Shown here: positions 1 to 10,563 of the stretch, piece after piece
How the letters are laid out: the number at the start of each line of letters is the position of its first letter
Position numbering within the stretch: position 1 is the first letter of the stretch
Source: Williamsia serinedens
GTDB lineage: Bacteria > Actinomycetota > Actinomycetes > Mycobacteriales > Mycobacteriaceae
NCBI RefSeq assembly: GCF_024171725.1
Contig: NZ_JAMTCG010000006.1
Span: 370,730-434,729, forward strand
Reading direction: 5' to 3'
DNA length: 64,000 nucleotides
Translations under genes and position numbers: made by a program
Notes under the pieces: model-generated
Told to the model about the DNA's origin: nothing
The model's input: only the letters and a program-made list of their open reading frames with translations
Databases searched by the model: none

Positions 1-646
1 CCGTCTCGTCGGCACCACCGCCGGCGTCGGCCTGTTCGCGCTGATCCATCACCTCGCGCCGGGTCCGGTCGTCCTCGTCGTGCTGCTCGCGGTTCTGACG
101 TTCCTCATCGAGCTCGCCGTCGTCAGCAACTACGGACTCGCGGTCATGGCGATCACCCCGCTCGCGCTGTCGATGTCGGCGTCGGGTCCGGCGATCGCGA
201 CGCCGGCGCTCGACCGCATCCTCGAGACGGTCATCGGCGTCGCGGTAGGCATCGGTGCGCTGTGGGTCGTCGCGCCCCGCGCCCACCGTCGGACCACCCG
301 CTTCACCCGTGCCCGAGCGCTCACCGCGATGGCCCGGCTGCTCGACGTCGTCTCCTGGGCACCCGTCACATCCCCGACCGCGATGGAGCGTCGTCGAGAC
401 GTCCAGTGGTCGCTGATGGAGGCCGAACTCGCCGCGGGCGCGGCCGCCGTCGACGAGCCCGCCTTCGCCCGCGACGACTGGCCACGGCATGTCCGCCTCC
501 GCGCGACCGTGCACGAGCTGCTGGGTCTCTGCTGGCGTCGAGGGACCGCTCCCTCGATCGACGACGACGAGACCCGCGCCCTCCGTGACGCGGTCGCCGA
601 CCTGTCCGTCGACGCGGTGTTGTCCCCGTCGCGGGGGCGGGGGTAG
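1..646 (+). CDS. FUSC-family inner-membrane protein, C-terminal part (5' end outside window)
   Basis: The window opens inside this gene; its frame is open from base 2 to the TAG at 644-646 (about 214 residues). The first visible residues, RLVGTTAG, match the conserved Arg-x-x-Gly-Thr motif that opens the C-terminal membrane half of FUSC (fusaric-acid-resistance/YccS-like) proteins. Four hydrophobic segments follow (about residues 2-18, 24-42, 45-62 and 76-93), then an Arg/Glu-rich cytoplasmic tail of about 120 residues. Family members are thought to export aromatic or small organic acids, but the substrate cannot be read from this fragment. The leuA leader starts only 11 bases after the stop, so read-through into leuA is possible. 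Family placement is fairly secure; function is not. Confidence 0.75.
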   Translation, partial: RLVGTTAGVGLFALIHHLAPGPVVLVVLLAVLTFLIELAVVSNYGLAVMAITPLALSMSASGPAIATPALDRILETVIGVAVGIGALWVVAPRAHRRTTRFTRARALTAMARLLDVVSWAPVTSPTAMERRRDVQWSLMEAELAAGAAAVDEPAFARDDWPRHVRLRATVHELLGLCWRRGTAPSIDDDETRALRDAVADLSVDAVLSPSRGRG

Positions 647-657
647 GGTCTCCGCTC

Positions 658-683
658 GTGCGGCGTGCTCTTCTCCTCGGCTG

Positions 684-699
<16 letters not shown>
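658..699 (+). CDS. putative leucine leader peptide of leuA (13 aa)
   Basis: A short frame GTG-CGG-CGT-GCT-CTT-CTC-CTC-GGC-TGC-CGC-GGC-GGG-GTC-TGA encodes (M)RRALLLGCRGGV. Three consecutive leucine codons sit upstream of leuA, and the stop codon lies inside the loop of an 8-bp perfect inverted repeat. Leader-peptide attenuation of leuA has been proposed for actinobacteria, and short Arg-rich peptides with a Leu run are typical. No strong ribosome-binding site is seen, and translation is inferred. Confidence 0.55.
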
Positions 700-2628
<1,929 letters not shown>

Positions 2629-2634
2629 GCGGCC

Positions 2635-2666
2635 GGGTCACCCGGCCGACGACGGCCGGGTGACCC
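2635..2666. terminator. bidirectional terminator between leuA and the acyl-CoA synthetase gene
   Basis: GGGTCACCCGGCC (2635-2647) and GGCCGGGTGACCC (2654-2666) form a perfect 13-bp stem with a 6-base loop. It lies 6 bases after the leuA stop, and the stop codon of the minus-strand gene (2638-2640) is inside the left arm. There is no T-run, as is usual in high-GC actinobacteria. Confidence 0.8.
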
Positions 2667-4293
2667 CGACTGCCTGCGTGGCCCGTTCGCGGAGCTCCAC
2701 CTTGCGCACCTTGCCGGTGACGGTCATCGGGAACTCGTCGAGGATCTGGACGTACCGCGGGATCTTGTAGCGGGCCAACCCTTCTCGGCAGAACTCCCGC
2801 AGCGATTCCGCTGTGATCTCATCGGCGCCCGGTCGTAGTCGCAGACAGGCGACCAGTTCCTCGCCGTACTTGGCGTCGGGGATCCCGACCACCTGCGCGT
2901 CGAGGATGTCGGGGTGGCGGTAGAGGAACTCCTCGATCTCGCGGGGGTAGATGTTCTCGCCACCGCGGATGACCATGTCCTTGATCCGGCCCGTCACCGC
3001 GACGTAGCCGTCGGTGTCCATCACCCCGATGTCGCCGGTATGCATCCAGCCGTCGGGATCGATCGCCTCCGCCGTCATCTCGGGGTTGTCCCAGTAGCCG
3101 AGCATCACCGAATACCCACGGGTGCACAGCTCCCCGGGCTCCCCGCGCGCGACGCGCTCGCCGGTCGCGGGGTCGACGATCGCGACCTCGAGGTGCGGCC
3201 CGACCCGCCCGACCGTCGAGACGCGCTTCTCGACGGGGTCGTCGACGCGGGTCTGCAGCGACACCGGCGACGTCTCCGTCATGCCGTAGGCGATCGACAC
3301 CTCCGACATCCCCATCCGGTCGATCACCTGCTTCATGATCTCCATCGGACACGGCGAGCCGGCCATGATGCCGGTCCGCAGCGAGGACAGGTCGACGTCG
3401 CCGAAGCGCTCGTGCCCGAGTTCGGCGATGAACATGGTGGGGACCCCGTAGAGCGACGTACACCGTTCGGCGGCAACGGCATCGAGGGTCGCGCCGGGGT
3501 CGAACGCCGGCGCGGGGATCACCATCGTGGACCCGTGGGTGACGCACGCGAGGTTGCCCATCACCATCCCGAAGCAGTGATAGAAGGGCACCGGGATGCA
3601 CACACGGTCCATCTCGGTGTAGCCGCACAACTCGCCGACGAAATACCCGTTGTTGAGGATGTTCCGGTGACTCAGGGTGGCGCCTTTCGGCGACCCCGTC
3701 GTGCCCGACGTGTACTGGATGTTGATCGGATCCGTCGCCGCGGTCGCCTCGCGCGCCCCGGTGACCTCGTCGGCGTCGACGGAACGGCCCGCGTCGACGA
3801 ACTCCGTCCAGCTGTCTGTGCCGATGAAGACGGTGCGCTCGAGGGTCGGCACCTCAGGGGCGACGGCCGCCAGCATCGCCGCGTAGTCGGACGAGCCGGC
3901 GGACGGTGTGGCCACGACGAGGCGCGCAGTCGACTGCCCGAGGACGTACCGCAGCTCGTGGGTTCGGTATGCAGGGTTGACGGTCACCAGGATCGCGCCG
4001 ACGGTCGCCGTCGCGAACTGCACCAGGGCCCATTCCGCACAGTTGGGCGCCCAGATGGCGACCCGATCACCCTTGCGGATGCCGGCGGCGAGCAGACCCG
4101 CGGCGACCTCGTCGACCGCCGTCCGCAGCTCGGCCCACGTCCACCGGCGGCCGGTCGCGACCTCCACGAGCGCGTCGCGGTCGCCATGGGCGGCGGCCGT
4201 CTCCGTGAGAACCGCGCCGATGGGCTTCTCGATGAGCGGTGGCTCTGTCGGCCCCGCGGCGTGACTGGTCTCCGGGTGATCGCTGGCCTGCAT
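2638..4293 (-). CDS. AMP-binding fatty-acyl-CoA synthetase (FadD family)
   Basis: Adenylate-forming ligase of 551 residues that activates a carboxylic acid with ATP and joins it to CoA. Visible motifs are the phosphate-binding [12 protein letters not shown] (about residues 193-204), the aromatic/acid site region [10 protein letters not shown], the C-terminal hinge [16 protein letters not shown], and the adenylation lysine in [10 protein letters not shown] near the C-terminus. Length and motif order are those of medium/long-chain acyl-CoA synthetases. ATG 4293 has GAGAGGCGGG upstream. An imperfect dyad, GTTAAGCGTCGCTAAC, lies about 30 bases upstream (4322-4337) and could be a fatty-acid-responsive operator, but this is weak. 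Chain-length specificity cannot be told from sequence. Confidence 0.92.
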   Translation of the reverse strand: MQASDHPETSHAAGPTEPPLIEKPIGAVLTETAAAHGDRDALVEVATGRRWTWAELRTAVDEVAAGLLAAGIRKGDRVAIWAPNCAEWALVQFATATVGAILVTVNPAYRTHELRYVLGQSTARLVVATPSAGSSDYAAMLAAVAPEVPTLERTVFIGTDSWTEFVDAGRSVDADEVTGAREATAATDPINIQYTSGTTGSPKGATLSHRNILNNGYFVGELCGYTEMDRVCIPVPFYHCFGMVMGNLACVTHGSTMVIPAPAFDPGATLDAVAAERCTSLYGVPTMFIAELGHERFGDVDLSSLRTGIMAGSPCPMEIMKQVIDRMGMSEVSIAYGMTETSPVSLQTRVDDPVEKRVSTVGRVGPHLEVAIVDPATGERVARGEPGELCTRGYSVMLGYWDNPEMTAEAIDPDGWMHTGDIGVMDTDGYVAVTGRIKDMVIRGGENIYPREIEEFLYRHPDILDAQVVGIPDAKYGEELVACLRLRPGADEITAESLREFCREGLARYKIPRYVQILDEFPMTVTGKVRKVELRERATQAVGVTRPSSAG

Positions 4294-4396
4294 GCCGCCC
4301 GCCTCTCGGTCGCATCGTTGCGTTAAGCGTCGCTAACCGAAGCGTAGGCGTGACGGCGACCAGGGGGGCCGGTCTCGCCGGATCGACCGGGAGTTC

Positions 4397-4684
4397 TCAG
4401 ACGTCGTCGGCGTCGACCAGGCGGAAGAACGTGCTGTCGCTTCCGTCGACCTTCTCCTCCTGGTAGACCAGCGCCAACCCGGCGTCGTCGAAGGACTGGA
4501 ACCACTCGTCCCACTCGACGTGTCTCAGTTCGTCCTCACCGGCCCCGCCCGGGAAGTCGAACCGCAGGACACCCACCTCTTCCCCGGACTCGGTGCCGCG
4601 CACCACCGCCGGCGTGCCGTCGTGGTCCTCGACCCACTCGCGGATCTCGTCGTGGTCTGTGGTGGTGCGGGTCGTCGATGCCAT
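4397..4684 (-). CDS. conserved small acidic protein, unknown function
   Basis: A 95-residue, strongly acidic protein without a signal peptide or membrane segment. It has the recognisable block IREWVEDHDGTPAVVRGTE, then LRFDFPGG, then WDEWFQSFDDAGLALVYQEE, ending in FFRLV. Small proteins of this pattern are widespread in bacteria, often left as hypothetical and sometimes mislabelled as a branching enzyme; I know of no assigned role. ATG 4684 is preceded by GAAGGAGG on the minus strand, a good ribosome-binding site. It stands alone, 129 bases from the divergent monooxygenase gene. Confidence 0.8.
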   Translation of the reverse strand: MASTTRTTTDHDEIREWVEDHDGTPAVVRGTESGEEVGVLRFDFPGGAGEDELRHVEWDEWFQSFDDAGLALVYQEEKVDGSDSTFFRLVDADDV

Positions 4685-4813
4685 CGGTCCTCCTTCGTCG
4701 GTGACCCGGGGCTACCCGGACGTCGTTGACGGTGAAACACGGTCTTGACGGCTCGGGGACGGTGACGCAGACTGCTGCGATACCTGTTACTCGGGGTTAT
4801 AGACAGAAGGGCG

Positions 4814-6319
4814 GTGTCGACGATGACACCAGAATTCGACGCGGTGATCGTCGGCGCGGGGTTCGGTGGCATGGGTGCGGCCATCGCATTGCAGGAGATG
4901 GGGTACTCGCGGCTGTCGATCCTCGACCGCGAGGACGACCTGGGCGGCACCTGGCACGTCAACCACTACCCCGGTCTCGCGGTCGACATCGCCTCGGTGA
5001 CCTACTCCTACTCGTTCGCCCCGAACCCGAACTGGACCCGGCTGTTCGCCCCGGGCGCGGAGCTGAAGCGCTACGCCGAGCACATCGCCGACACCTATGA
5101 CCTCCGCCATGCCATGCGGTTCGGGGTGCTCGTCGAACGCGCCGAGTGGGACGACGACGCGCAATTCTGGCGCGTCACGACCGCCGACGGCGAGGAGATC
5201 ACCGGGCGGTTCCTCGTCACCGCGACCGGGTTCCTCTCGCAGCCGCACACGCCCGACTTCCCCGGCATCGACTCCTTCACCGGCGCCGTCCTGCACACCA
5301 CCCGTTGGGACGACGCACACGACGTGAGCGGTGAACGGGTCGCCGTGATCGGGACCGGCGCCACCGCCGTGCAGCTCATCCCCGAGATCGCCGAGCGCGC
5401 AGAGGCTCTCACCGTCTTCCAGCGCACCCCGATATGGGTCGTGCCGAAGATCGATTTCCCCATCCCGCCGGTGGTGCGGCGTCTGTTCGCCCGCGTTCCG
5501 GCGACGCAGAAGGCTGCTCGGAAGGTCAACGACGCGCTGCTGGAGGCGTTGATGATCGTCGGAGTGCTGCACTTCCGGCAGGCGAAGCCGATGAACAAGG
5601 CGGCAGCGCTGCTCGCCAAGGCACACCTGCGGCTGTCGGTACGCGACCGTGCGACACGGCGTGCCCTGACCCCCGACTACGACTTCGGCTGTAAACGACC
5701 CACGTTCTCCAACAAGTACTTCCGCGCCTTCAACCGTCGGAACACGCGTCTCGAGACGTCACCGATCGAGCGCTTCGACGCCGACGGCATCGTCACCGTC
5801 GACGGCCGGCACACCCCGATCGACACCCTCGTCCTGGCGACCGGATTCAACCTGTGGGACGTGAACTTCCCGGCCCTGCAGATCATCGGCCGCGAGGGTC
5901 GCGATCTCGGCGCGTTCTGGCGCGACAACCGGTTCCAGGCGTACGAGGGCATCACCGTCCCCCGCTTCCCGAACCTGTTGAGCCTGAACAGTCCCTACTC
6001 CTACAGCGGGCTCTCGTACTTCACGACCATCGAGTCGCAGATGGGCCACATGCGTCGCCTGCTCGGCGAACTGCAGCGTCGTGACGCGGTGTCGTTCGAG
6101 GTGACCGAGGAAGCCAACGACGCGTTCCTGACCGAGGTCACCGAGCGCCTGGGCGACTCGGTGTTCTACCGCGGCCAGTGCTCCACCGCGCGCAGCTACT
6201 ACTTCAACCAGCACGGCGAGGCCGCACTGCTCCGCCCGACGTCGACGACTGCCTCGTTTCGGGCCGCGTCGACGTTCCCGCTGAGCGACTACGAGTTCCG
6301 TACACCCGCGACCGTGTAG
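4814..6319 (+). CDS. flavin-containing monooxygenase, Baeyer-Villiger type
   Basis: Class B flavoprotein monooxygenase of 501 residues. It has the N-terminal FAD motif GAGFGGMG (residues 14-21), the LGGTWHVNHYPG block typical of the family, the Baeyer-Villiger fingerprint FxGxxxHxxxW (FTGAVLHTTRW, about residues 155-165) and the NADPH-binding GTGATA (about 180). Such enzymes insert oxygen next to a ketone, giving esters or lactones; the substrate is unknown. The start is either GTG 4814 (AGAAGG three bases upstream) or ATG 4823 (twelve bases); neither spacing is ideal. The 3' end overlaps the convergent LysR gene by 31 bases. Confidence 0.9.
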   Translation: MSTMTPEFDAVIVGAGFGGMGAAIALQEMGYSRLSILDREDDLGGTWHVNHYPGLAVDIASVTYSYSFAPNPNWTRLFAPGAELKRYAEHIADTYDLRHAMRFGVLVERAEWDDDAQFWRVTTADGEEITGRFLVTATGFLSQPHTPDFPGIDSFTGAVLHTTRWDDAHDVSGERVAVIGTGATAVQLIPEIAERAEALTVFQRTPIWVVPKIDFPIPPVVRRLFARVPATQKAARKVNDALLEALMIVGVLHFRQAKPMNKAAALLAKAHLRLSVRDRATRRALTPDYDFGCKRPTFSNKYFRAFNRRNTRLETSPIERFDADGIVTVDGRHTPIDTLVLATGFNLWDVNFPALQIIGREGRDLGAFWRDNRFQAYEGITVPRFPNLLSLNSPYSYSGLSYFTTIESQMGHMRRLLGELQRRDAVSFEVTEEANDAFLTEVTERLGDSVFYRGQCSTARSYYFNQHGEAALLRPTSTTASFRAASTFPLSDYEFRTPATV

Positions 6320-7227
6320 CGCCGCGGCTGCCCGGACGCGGCGACCGCCTCGCACAGCGATCGCAGCGCGTCGGCCACCGAGGCGTTGACCGGGCGGTCG
6401 AGAGCCTGTGGCCTGTGCAGGATCTCGTACACGCGGGCTGCCCGGACGCCGGCCAGCACGAGCTGGTGGACCGCCGGATGCCGCACCGCGAACCGCGGGA
6501 TCAGCGCGACGCCGTGACCATCGGCGACCATCGCCTCGATCACCGCGAAGTCGTTGATGCGGTGGACGACTCGTGGCTGGACACCGGTGATGGTGGCCAG
6601 TGAGAGCAGGACGTCGTCGACGGGGAAACCGCCGCGCACGCTGATCCAGTCCTCGTCGGCGAGGTCGTCGAGGGTGACCTCGTCCTGCCCGGACAGTCGG
6701 TGACCCGGCGGGACGACGAGATCCACCGGCTCCCGCATCACCACCGACGAGCGGATACGCGGCGACCGCACCGACGGCGCGCGCTCGTCGCGGTGGGTGA
6801 GGACGAGATCGTGATCGGCGAGGGTGTCGGGCGCCGACGCGTACGGGACGTCGACGTCGGTGGCGACGACGGCGACGCCGGACGCAGCCATCCGCGAGAG
6901 CAGACCCGGCAGCAGCAGCGCGGCGGCCGACGGGAACATCGCCAGGCGCACCGACCCGACGGTAGTCCGGGCGTGGGCGGCCATCTCGTCCGCCGCACGG
7001 TCGACGGCGGCGATGACGTCGTCGGCGCGGAGGACCAGCGCCCTCCCGGCGTCGGTGAGACGCAGGCCGCGGCCGTCCTGCTCGAGGAGGTCGATCCCGG
7101 CCTCGCGACCCAGCACCTTGAGCTGCTGGGACACCGCCGACGGGGTGAGCCGCATCGCATCAGCGACGGCACCGACGCTGCCGCGGTCGGCGAACTCCCT
7201 GAGAAGCCTCAGTCGGTGCACGTCCAT
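6289..7227 (-). CDS. LysR-family transcriptional regulator
   Basis: A 312-residue regulator with an N-terminal winged helix (residues 1-60; helix-turn-helix around GSVGAVADAMRLTPSAVSQQLKVL) and a LysR substrate-binding domain. It is divergent from the EamA transporter gene, with a 73-base shared control region, the usual arrangement in which the LysR protein controls the exporter in response to a small ligand. A TGTAG-N5-CTACA dyad begins at its own start codon and suggests autoregulation. The last 31 bases lie antisense to the monooxygenase 3' end. Confidence 0.92.
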   Translation of the reverse strand: MDVHRLRLLREFADRGSVGAVADAMRLTPSAVSQQLKVLGREAGIDLLEQDGRGLRLTDAGRALVLRADDVIAAVDRAADEMAAHARTTVGSVRLAMFPSAAALLLPGLLSRMAASGVAVVATDVDVPYASAPDTLADHDLVLTHRDERAPSVRSPRIRSSVVMREPVDLVVPPGHRLSGQDEVTLDDLADEDWISVRGGFPVDDVLLSLATITGVQPRVVHRINDFAVIEAMVADGHGVALIPRFAVRHPAVHQLVLAGVRAARVYEILHRPQALDRPVNASVADALRSLCEAVAASGQPRRYTVAGVRNS

Positions 7228-7241
7228 GTAGCGAATCTACA
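7227..7241. promoter_or_regulatory. dyad in the LysR/EamA divergent promoter region
   Basis: TGTAG (7227-7231) and CTACA (7237-7241) are perfect 5-base arms around CGAAT. The dyad overlaps the first base of the LysR ATG and lies 60 bases upstream of the EamA start. The size is LysR-type (a T-N11-A box lies within it). Binding is inferred. Confidence 0.4.
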
Positions 7242-7300
7242 CATATGGGTAACGACTATTCGATTGTGCTGAACTGCCGACAGACCCCACGATCGGACCC

Positions 7301-8326
7301 ATGACCACTCGGGATCGCCTGATCGGACTCACGGTCGTCGTGGTGTGGGGACTGAACTTCCTCGCCATCCACGCCGGCCTCGAGCACTTCCCGCCGTTCT
7401 TCTTCGCCGCGCTGCGCTTCGCCGTGATGGCCGTCCCGGTGATCCTGTTCGTCCCCCGACCGCAGGTGCCGCTGCGATGGCTGCTTCTCTACGGCACCGG
7501 GTTCGGCGTGGTGCAGTTCGCATTCCTGTTCCTCGCGATGGCGACCGGGATGCCGACGGGTCTCGCATCCCTGGTGCTGCAGTCGTCGGCGCCGTTCACG
7601 GTGATCCTGGGCGTCCTGCTGCTCGGGGAGCGGATGTCGGTGCGGCAGGTCGCGGGGATCGGCGTGGCCGTCGGCGGGATGGTTCTCATCGCCGTCGACC
7701 GCATCGGCCACGGCGCCACCGCCGGCCTGCTGCCGATGGTGCTGACGTTGATCGCCGGCCTGGGGTGGGCGTTCGGCAACCTCGGCAGCCGACTCGCCAA
7801 GGCCCCGAACCCGCTGCATCTGACGCTGTGGATGTGCGTCGTCCCGCCCATCCCGCTCTACCTCGTGAGTCTCGCCGTCGAGGGTCCGGGCGCTGGTGTC
7901 GACGCTGTCCGCACCATCGGCGACCACAGCGGCCTTGTCGCACTGGTCGGCCTGGCCTACGTCGTGCTCATCGGGACGATCGCCGGGTCGGGCCTGTGGA
8001 CCTTCCTCATGGGCCGCTACCCCGCGAGCACCGTCGCGCCGATGTCGCTGATGGTGCCCGTGGTGGGGATCACGGCCTCGTGGATCGCACTGGGTGAGGC
8101 GCCGTCGCTGCTGCAGGTCACCGGCGCCGCGATCGTCATCGTCGGCTGCGTGGCAGGGCTGATGGCGCCGAGAACACGCCGGTCCGCTGTGACAGACTCG
8201 TCGCCATGTCCGACGCCCACGCTCGATCCCGGGCACGCCTCCCCCTCCGCACCCGGACAGCCCTCGCCGCTGCCGCCGGAGCCCGGTGGGCATCGCAACG
8301 AACCGGTCGCGGCAAGGGGTCGATGA
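7301..8326 (+). CDS. EamA/DMT-superfamily transporter
   Basis: Integral membrane protein of the drug/metabolite transporter superfamily with about ten hydrophobic helices in two EamA repeats, the second reading LMVPVVGITASWIALGE, a typical EamA signature. Members export amino acids or small metabolites. Homologues usually stop soon after the last helix (here GCVAGLMAPRTRR, about residue 295). This frame continues for about 45 Pro/Ser-rich residues that overlap the first 121 bases of murT. Either the tail is real or a frameshift/lost stop extended it. It is divergent from the LysR gene, its probable regulator. Confidence 0.88.
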   Translation: MTTRDRLIGLTVVVVWGLNFLAIHAGLEHFPPFFFAALRFAVMAVPVILFVPRPQVPLRWLLLYGTGFGVVQFAFLFLAMATGMPTGLASLVLQSSAPFTVILGVLLLGERMSVRQVAGIGVAVGGMVLIAVDRIGHGATAGLLPMVLTLIAGLGWAFGNLGSRLAKAPNPLHLTLWMCVVPPIPLYLVSLAVEGPGAGVDAVRTIGDHSGLVALVGLAYVVLIGTIAGSGLWTFLMGRYPASTVAPMSLMVPVVGITASWIALGEAPSLLQVTGAAIVIVGCVAGLMAPRTRRSAVTDSSPCPTPTLDPGHASPSAPGQPSPLPPEPGGHRNEPVAARGR

Positions 8327-9489
8327 TCGGTGGCCTGATCGCCGCGCGGATCGACCCGTCGATCATGCAGCGGCTGGCCGCCGGCAAGCGGACCGCCGTC
8401 GTCACCGGGACCAACGGCAAGTCGACGACGACGAAGATGACCACCGCCGCGCTCGGGACCCTGGGCGAGGTGATCAGCCAGGCGGACGGCGCCAACATGG
8501 ACGCCGGGATCATCGCGACACTCACCCTCGGCCGCACCGCTCCCTACGCGGCCATCGAGGTCGACGAGCTGCATGTCCCGCACGTCAGCGACGCGGTCGA
8601 CCCGGAAGTGCTGGTGCTGCTGAACCTCTCGCGGGACCAGCTCGACCGCGTCGGCGAGATCACCATCATCGAGAAGCGTCTGCGGGAGGGCATCGCTCGG
8701 CATCCCGACATGGTCGTCGTCGCCAACTGCGACGACGTGCTGGTGACGTCGGCGGCCTACGACGCGCAGAACGTCGTGTGGGTCGCCGCCGGCGGCGGGT
8801 GGGCGAACGATTCGATCAGCTGCCCCCGCTCGGGCGAGCCGATCGTGCGCGACGGCGACGACTGGTGGTCCAGCGGAACCGACTTCCGGCGCCCCACGCC
8901 GACGTGGTGGTTCGACGACGAGTCCATCCATGGACCCGACGGGTTCACCGCGCCGCTGCGCCTGACGCTGCCGGGGAAGGCCAACCGCGGCAACGCGACC
9001 CAGGCTGTCGCGGCTGCTGTCGCGATGGGCGCCGACCCCGCCGCTGCTGTCGAGGCGGTCGGGACCGTCGGTGAGGTCGCGGGTCGTTACGGGGTGCGTC
9101 AGGTCGGTGAGCACTCGGTCCGGATGCTGCTGGCCAAGAACCCGGCCGGGTGGCAGGAGGCCTTGTCGATGATCGACCCGGACGCCTCCGGGCTCGTCAT
9201 CGCCGTGAACGGCCAGGTGCCCGACGGGGAGGACTTGTCGTGGCTGTGGGACGTGCGCTTCGAGCACTTCGAGAACAGCGCCGTCGTCGCATCCGGTGAG
9301 CGTGCAGCGGATCTCGGCGTGCGGTTGTTGTACGCGGGTGCCAAGCACACCACGGTCGACGAACCGCTCGCGGCGATCGCGTCGTGTCCACCCGGCCGCG
9401 TCGACGTGCTCGCCAATTACACCGCGTTCCGCGACCTGGGCGTCGCGATCGACCGCATCGAGCGCAGCGCGGGGGTTTCTCGTGGCTGA
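8206..9489 (+). CDS. murT: lipid II isoglutaminyl synthase, MurT subunit
   Basis: Mur-ligase-like subunit that, with GatD, amidates the D-glutamate of lipid II (ATP plus glutamine) in peptidoglycan synthesis. Its 427 residues include the ATP loop GTNGKSTTTK (about residue 68 on), the ligase block LLNLSRDQLDR, and a C-terminal DUF1727 domain with LAKNPAGWQE. The Cys4 zinc-ribbon insert of firmicute MurT is reduced here to a single Cys (CPRSGEPI ... SSGTDFRRP). ATG 8206 is kept because the RTRTALAAAAG lead-in before MIGGLIAARID is conserved in the family, although it lies inside the EamA reading frame. gatD overlaps its 3' end by 8 bases. Confidence 0.93.
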   Translation: MSDAHARSRARLPLRTRTALAAAAGARWASQRTGRGKGSMIGGLIAARIDPSIMQRLAAGKRTAVVTGTNGKSTTTKMTTAALGTLGEVISQADGANMDAGIIATLTLGRTAPYAAIEVDELHVPHVSDAVDPEVLVLLNLSRDQLDRVGEITIIEKRLREGIARHPDMVVVANCDDVLVTSAAYDAQNVVWVAAGGGWANDSISCPRSGEPIVRDGDDWWSSGTDFRRPTPTWWFDDESIHGPDGFTAPLRLTLPGKANRGNATQAVAAAVAMGADPAAAVEAVGTVGEVAGRYGVRQVGEHSVRMLLAKNPAGWQEALSMIDPDASGLVIAVNGQVPDGEDLSWLWDVRFEHFENSAVVASGERAADLGVRLLYAGAKHTTVDEPLAAIASCPPGRVDVLANYTAFRDLGVAIDRIERSAGVSRG

Positions 9490-10201
9490 CACCTCCACCC
9501 TCCGTATCGGTCTCGTGCTCGGTGACGTCATGGGCACCTACGGTGACGGCGGCAACGCGCTTGTGCTGCGCCAGCGGGCGCTGATGCGTGGCATCGACGC
9601 GGAGATCGTCCAGATCACCCTCGACGACCCCGTCCCCGACTCGCTGGACGTCTACACCCTCGGCGGCGCGGAGGACTATGCACAGCGCCTCGCGACTCGG
9701 CACCTGTTGCGGTACCCCGGTTTACAGCGCGCCGCCGAGCGTGGGGCGCCCGTGCTCGCCATCTGCGCGGCGATCCAGGTCCTGGGCCACTGGTACGAGA
9801 CGTCGGCGGGGGAACGCGTCGAGGGCATCTCGATGCTCGACCTCACCACGAGCCCGCAGGGCAAGCGCAGCATCGGCGAGCTCGTCGCCGAACCGATCCT
9901 CGACGGACTCACCGACACGCTCACCGGCTTCGAGAACCACCGCGGCGGAACGGTTCTCGGTCCGGGCTCGAAGCCGCTGTCACGAGTGTCGGCCGGCGAC
10001 GGCAACAAGGCCGGCGATCGCTTCGACGGCGCGGTGACCGGATCCGTGATCGGCACCTACCTTCACGGTCCTGCGCTGGCGCGCAACCCGCAGTTGGCCG
10101 ACCACCTGTTGTCGCAGGCGGTCGGTTCTCAACTGCCGCCGCTCGACCTCCCCGAGATCGACCGCCTCCGTCGAGAACGTATCGCGGCCGGGCGTCGCTG
10201 A
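9482..10201 (+). CDS. gatD: lipid II isoglutaminyl synthase, glutamine amidotransferase subunit GatD
   Basis: Class I (CobB/CobQ-type) glutamine amidotransferase of 239 residues that feeds ammonia from glutamine to MurT. The nucleophile is Cys95 in AICAAIQVLG and the catalytic His is His195 in GTYLHGPAL; the N-terminus DVMGTYGDGGN is characteristic. The GTG at 9482 overlaps the murT stop, so the pair is translationally coupled. The frame is open further upstream, but homologues begin here. It is the last gene of the transcription unit. Confidence 0.93.
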   Translation: MADTSTLRIGLVLGDVMGTYGDGGNALVLRQRALMRGIDAEIVQITLDDPVPDSLDVYTLGGAEDYAQRLATRHLLRYPGLQRAAERGAPVLAICAAIQVLGHWYETSAGERVEGISMLDLTTSPQGKRSIGELVAEPILDGLTDTLTGFENHRGGTVLGPGSKPLSRVSAGDGNKAGDRFDGAVTGSVIGTYLHGPALARNPQLADHLLSQAVGSQLPPLDLPEIDRLRRERIAAGRR

Positions 10202-10500
10202 GCGCGCCTCCGCCCGTTCGATGCCACATCTACGGGGTTGACGCTGTACCCGCAAGGTTGCGGCCTCGGTTGTGAGTCAGCGCAACGTGCCACACGTGAG
10301 GATCTGTCGCTTCTCGGCCATAAACGCCAATAGATCACCCGAACAGTGCCGATCACCGGTTGTGGTACCGCGACCGCCGGGGTTCATACGGATGCCTGAC
10401 GGAGTTGCAAGGGGCTAATCGGTCGTTACGTAAACGCCTGTCGTGCACGGGATCGTCGCAGCGCGGCGCCGAAAACACAGATTATGTCAGCTAGCCGCTC
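10202..10500. other. intergenic region, no gene recognised
   Basis: About 300 bases of lower GC than the flanks. I see no credible coding frame, tRNA or named RNA motif. It marks the start of an accessory stretch reaching to about 11.6 kb. Confidence 0.5.
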
Positions 10501-10525
10501 AAAAGACCCGGGCTGTCACGGGTCT
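10501..10525 (-). terminator. intrinsic terminator of the GGCT-like gene
   Basis: AGACCCG (10504-10510) and CGGGTCT (10519-10525) form a 7-bp stem with an 8-base loop. On the minus strand the stem is followed by TTTT, giving a classical Rho-independent terminator about 40 bases after the minus-strand stop at 10564. Confidence 0.65.
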
Positions 10526-10563
10526 CGTGGGTTTCGAACACTGGCTTTAACTGGCGGTGCGGC

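Noticed and set aside
4745..4802. TTGACG at 4745 as a -35 for the monooxygenase gene
   Set aside because: No -10 element at 16-19 base spacing; the nearest AT-rich hexamers are too far downstream.
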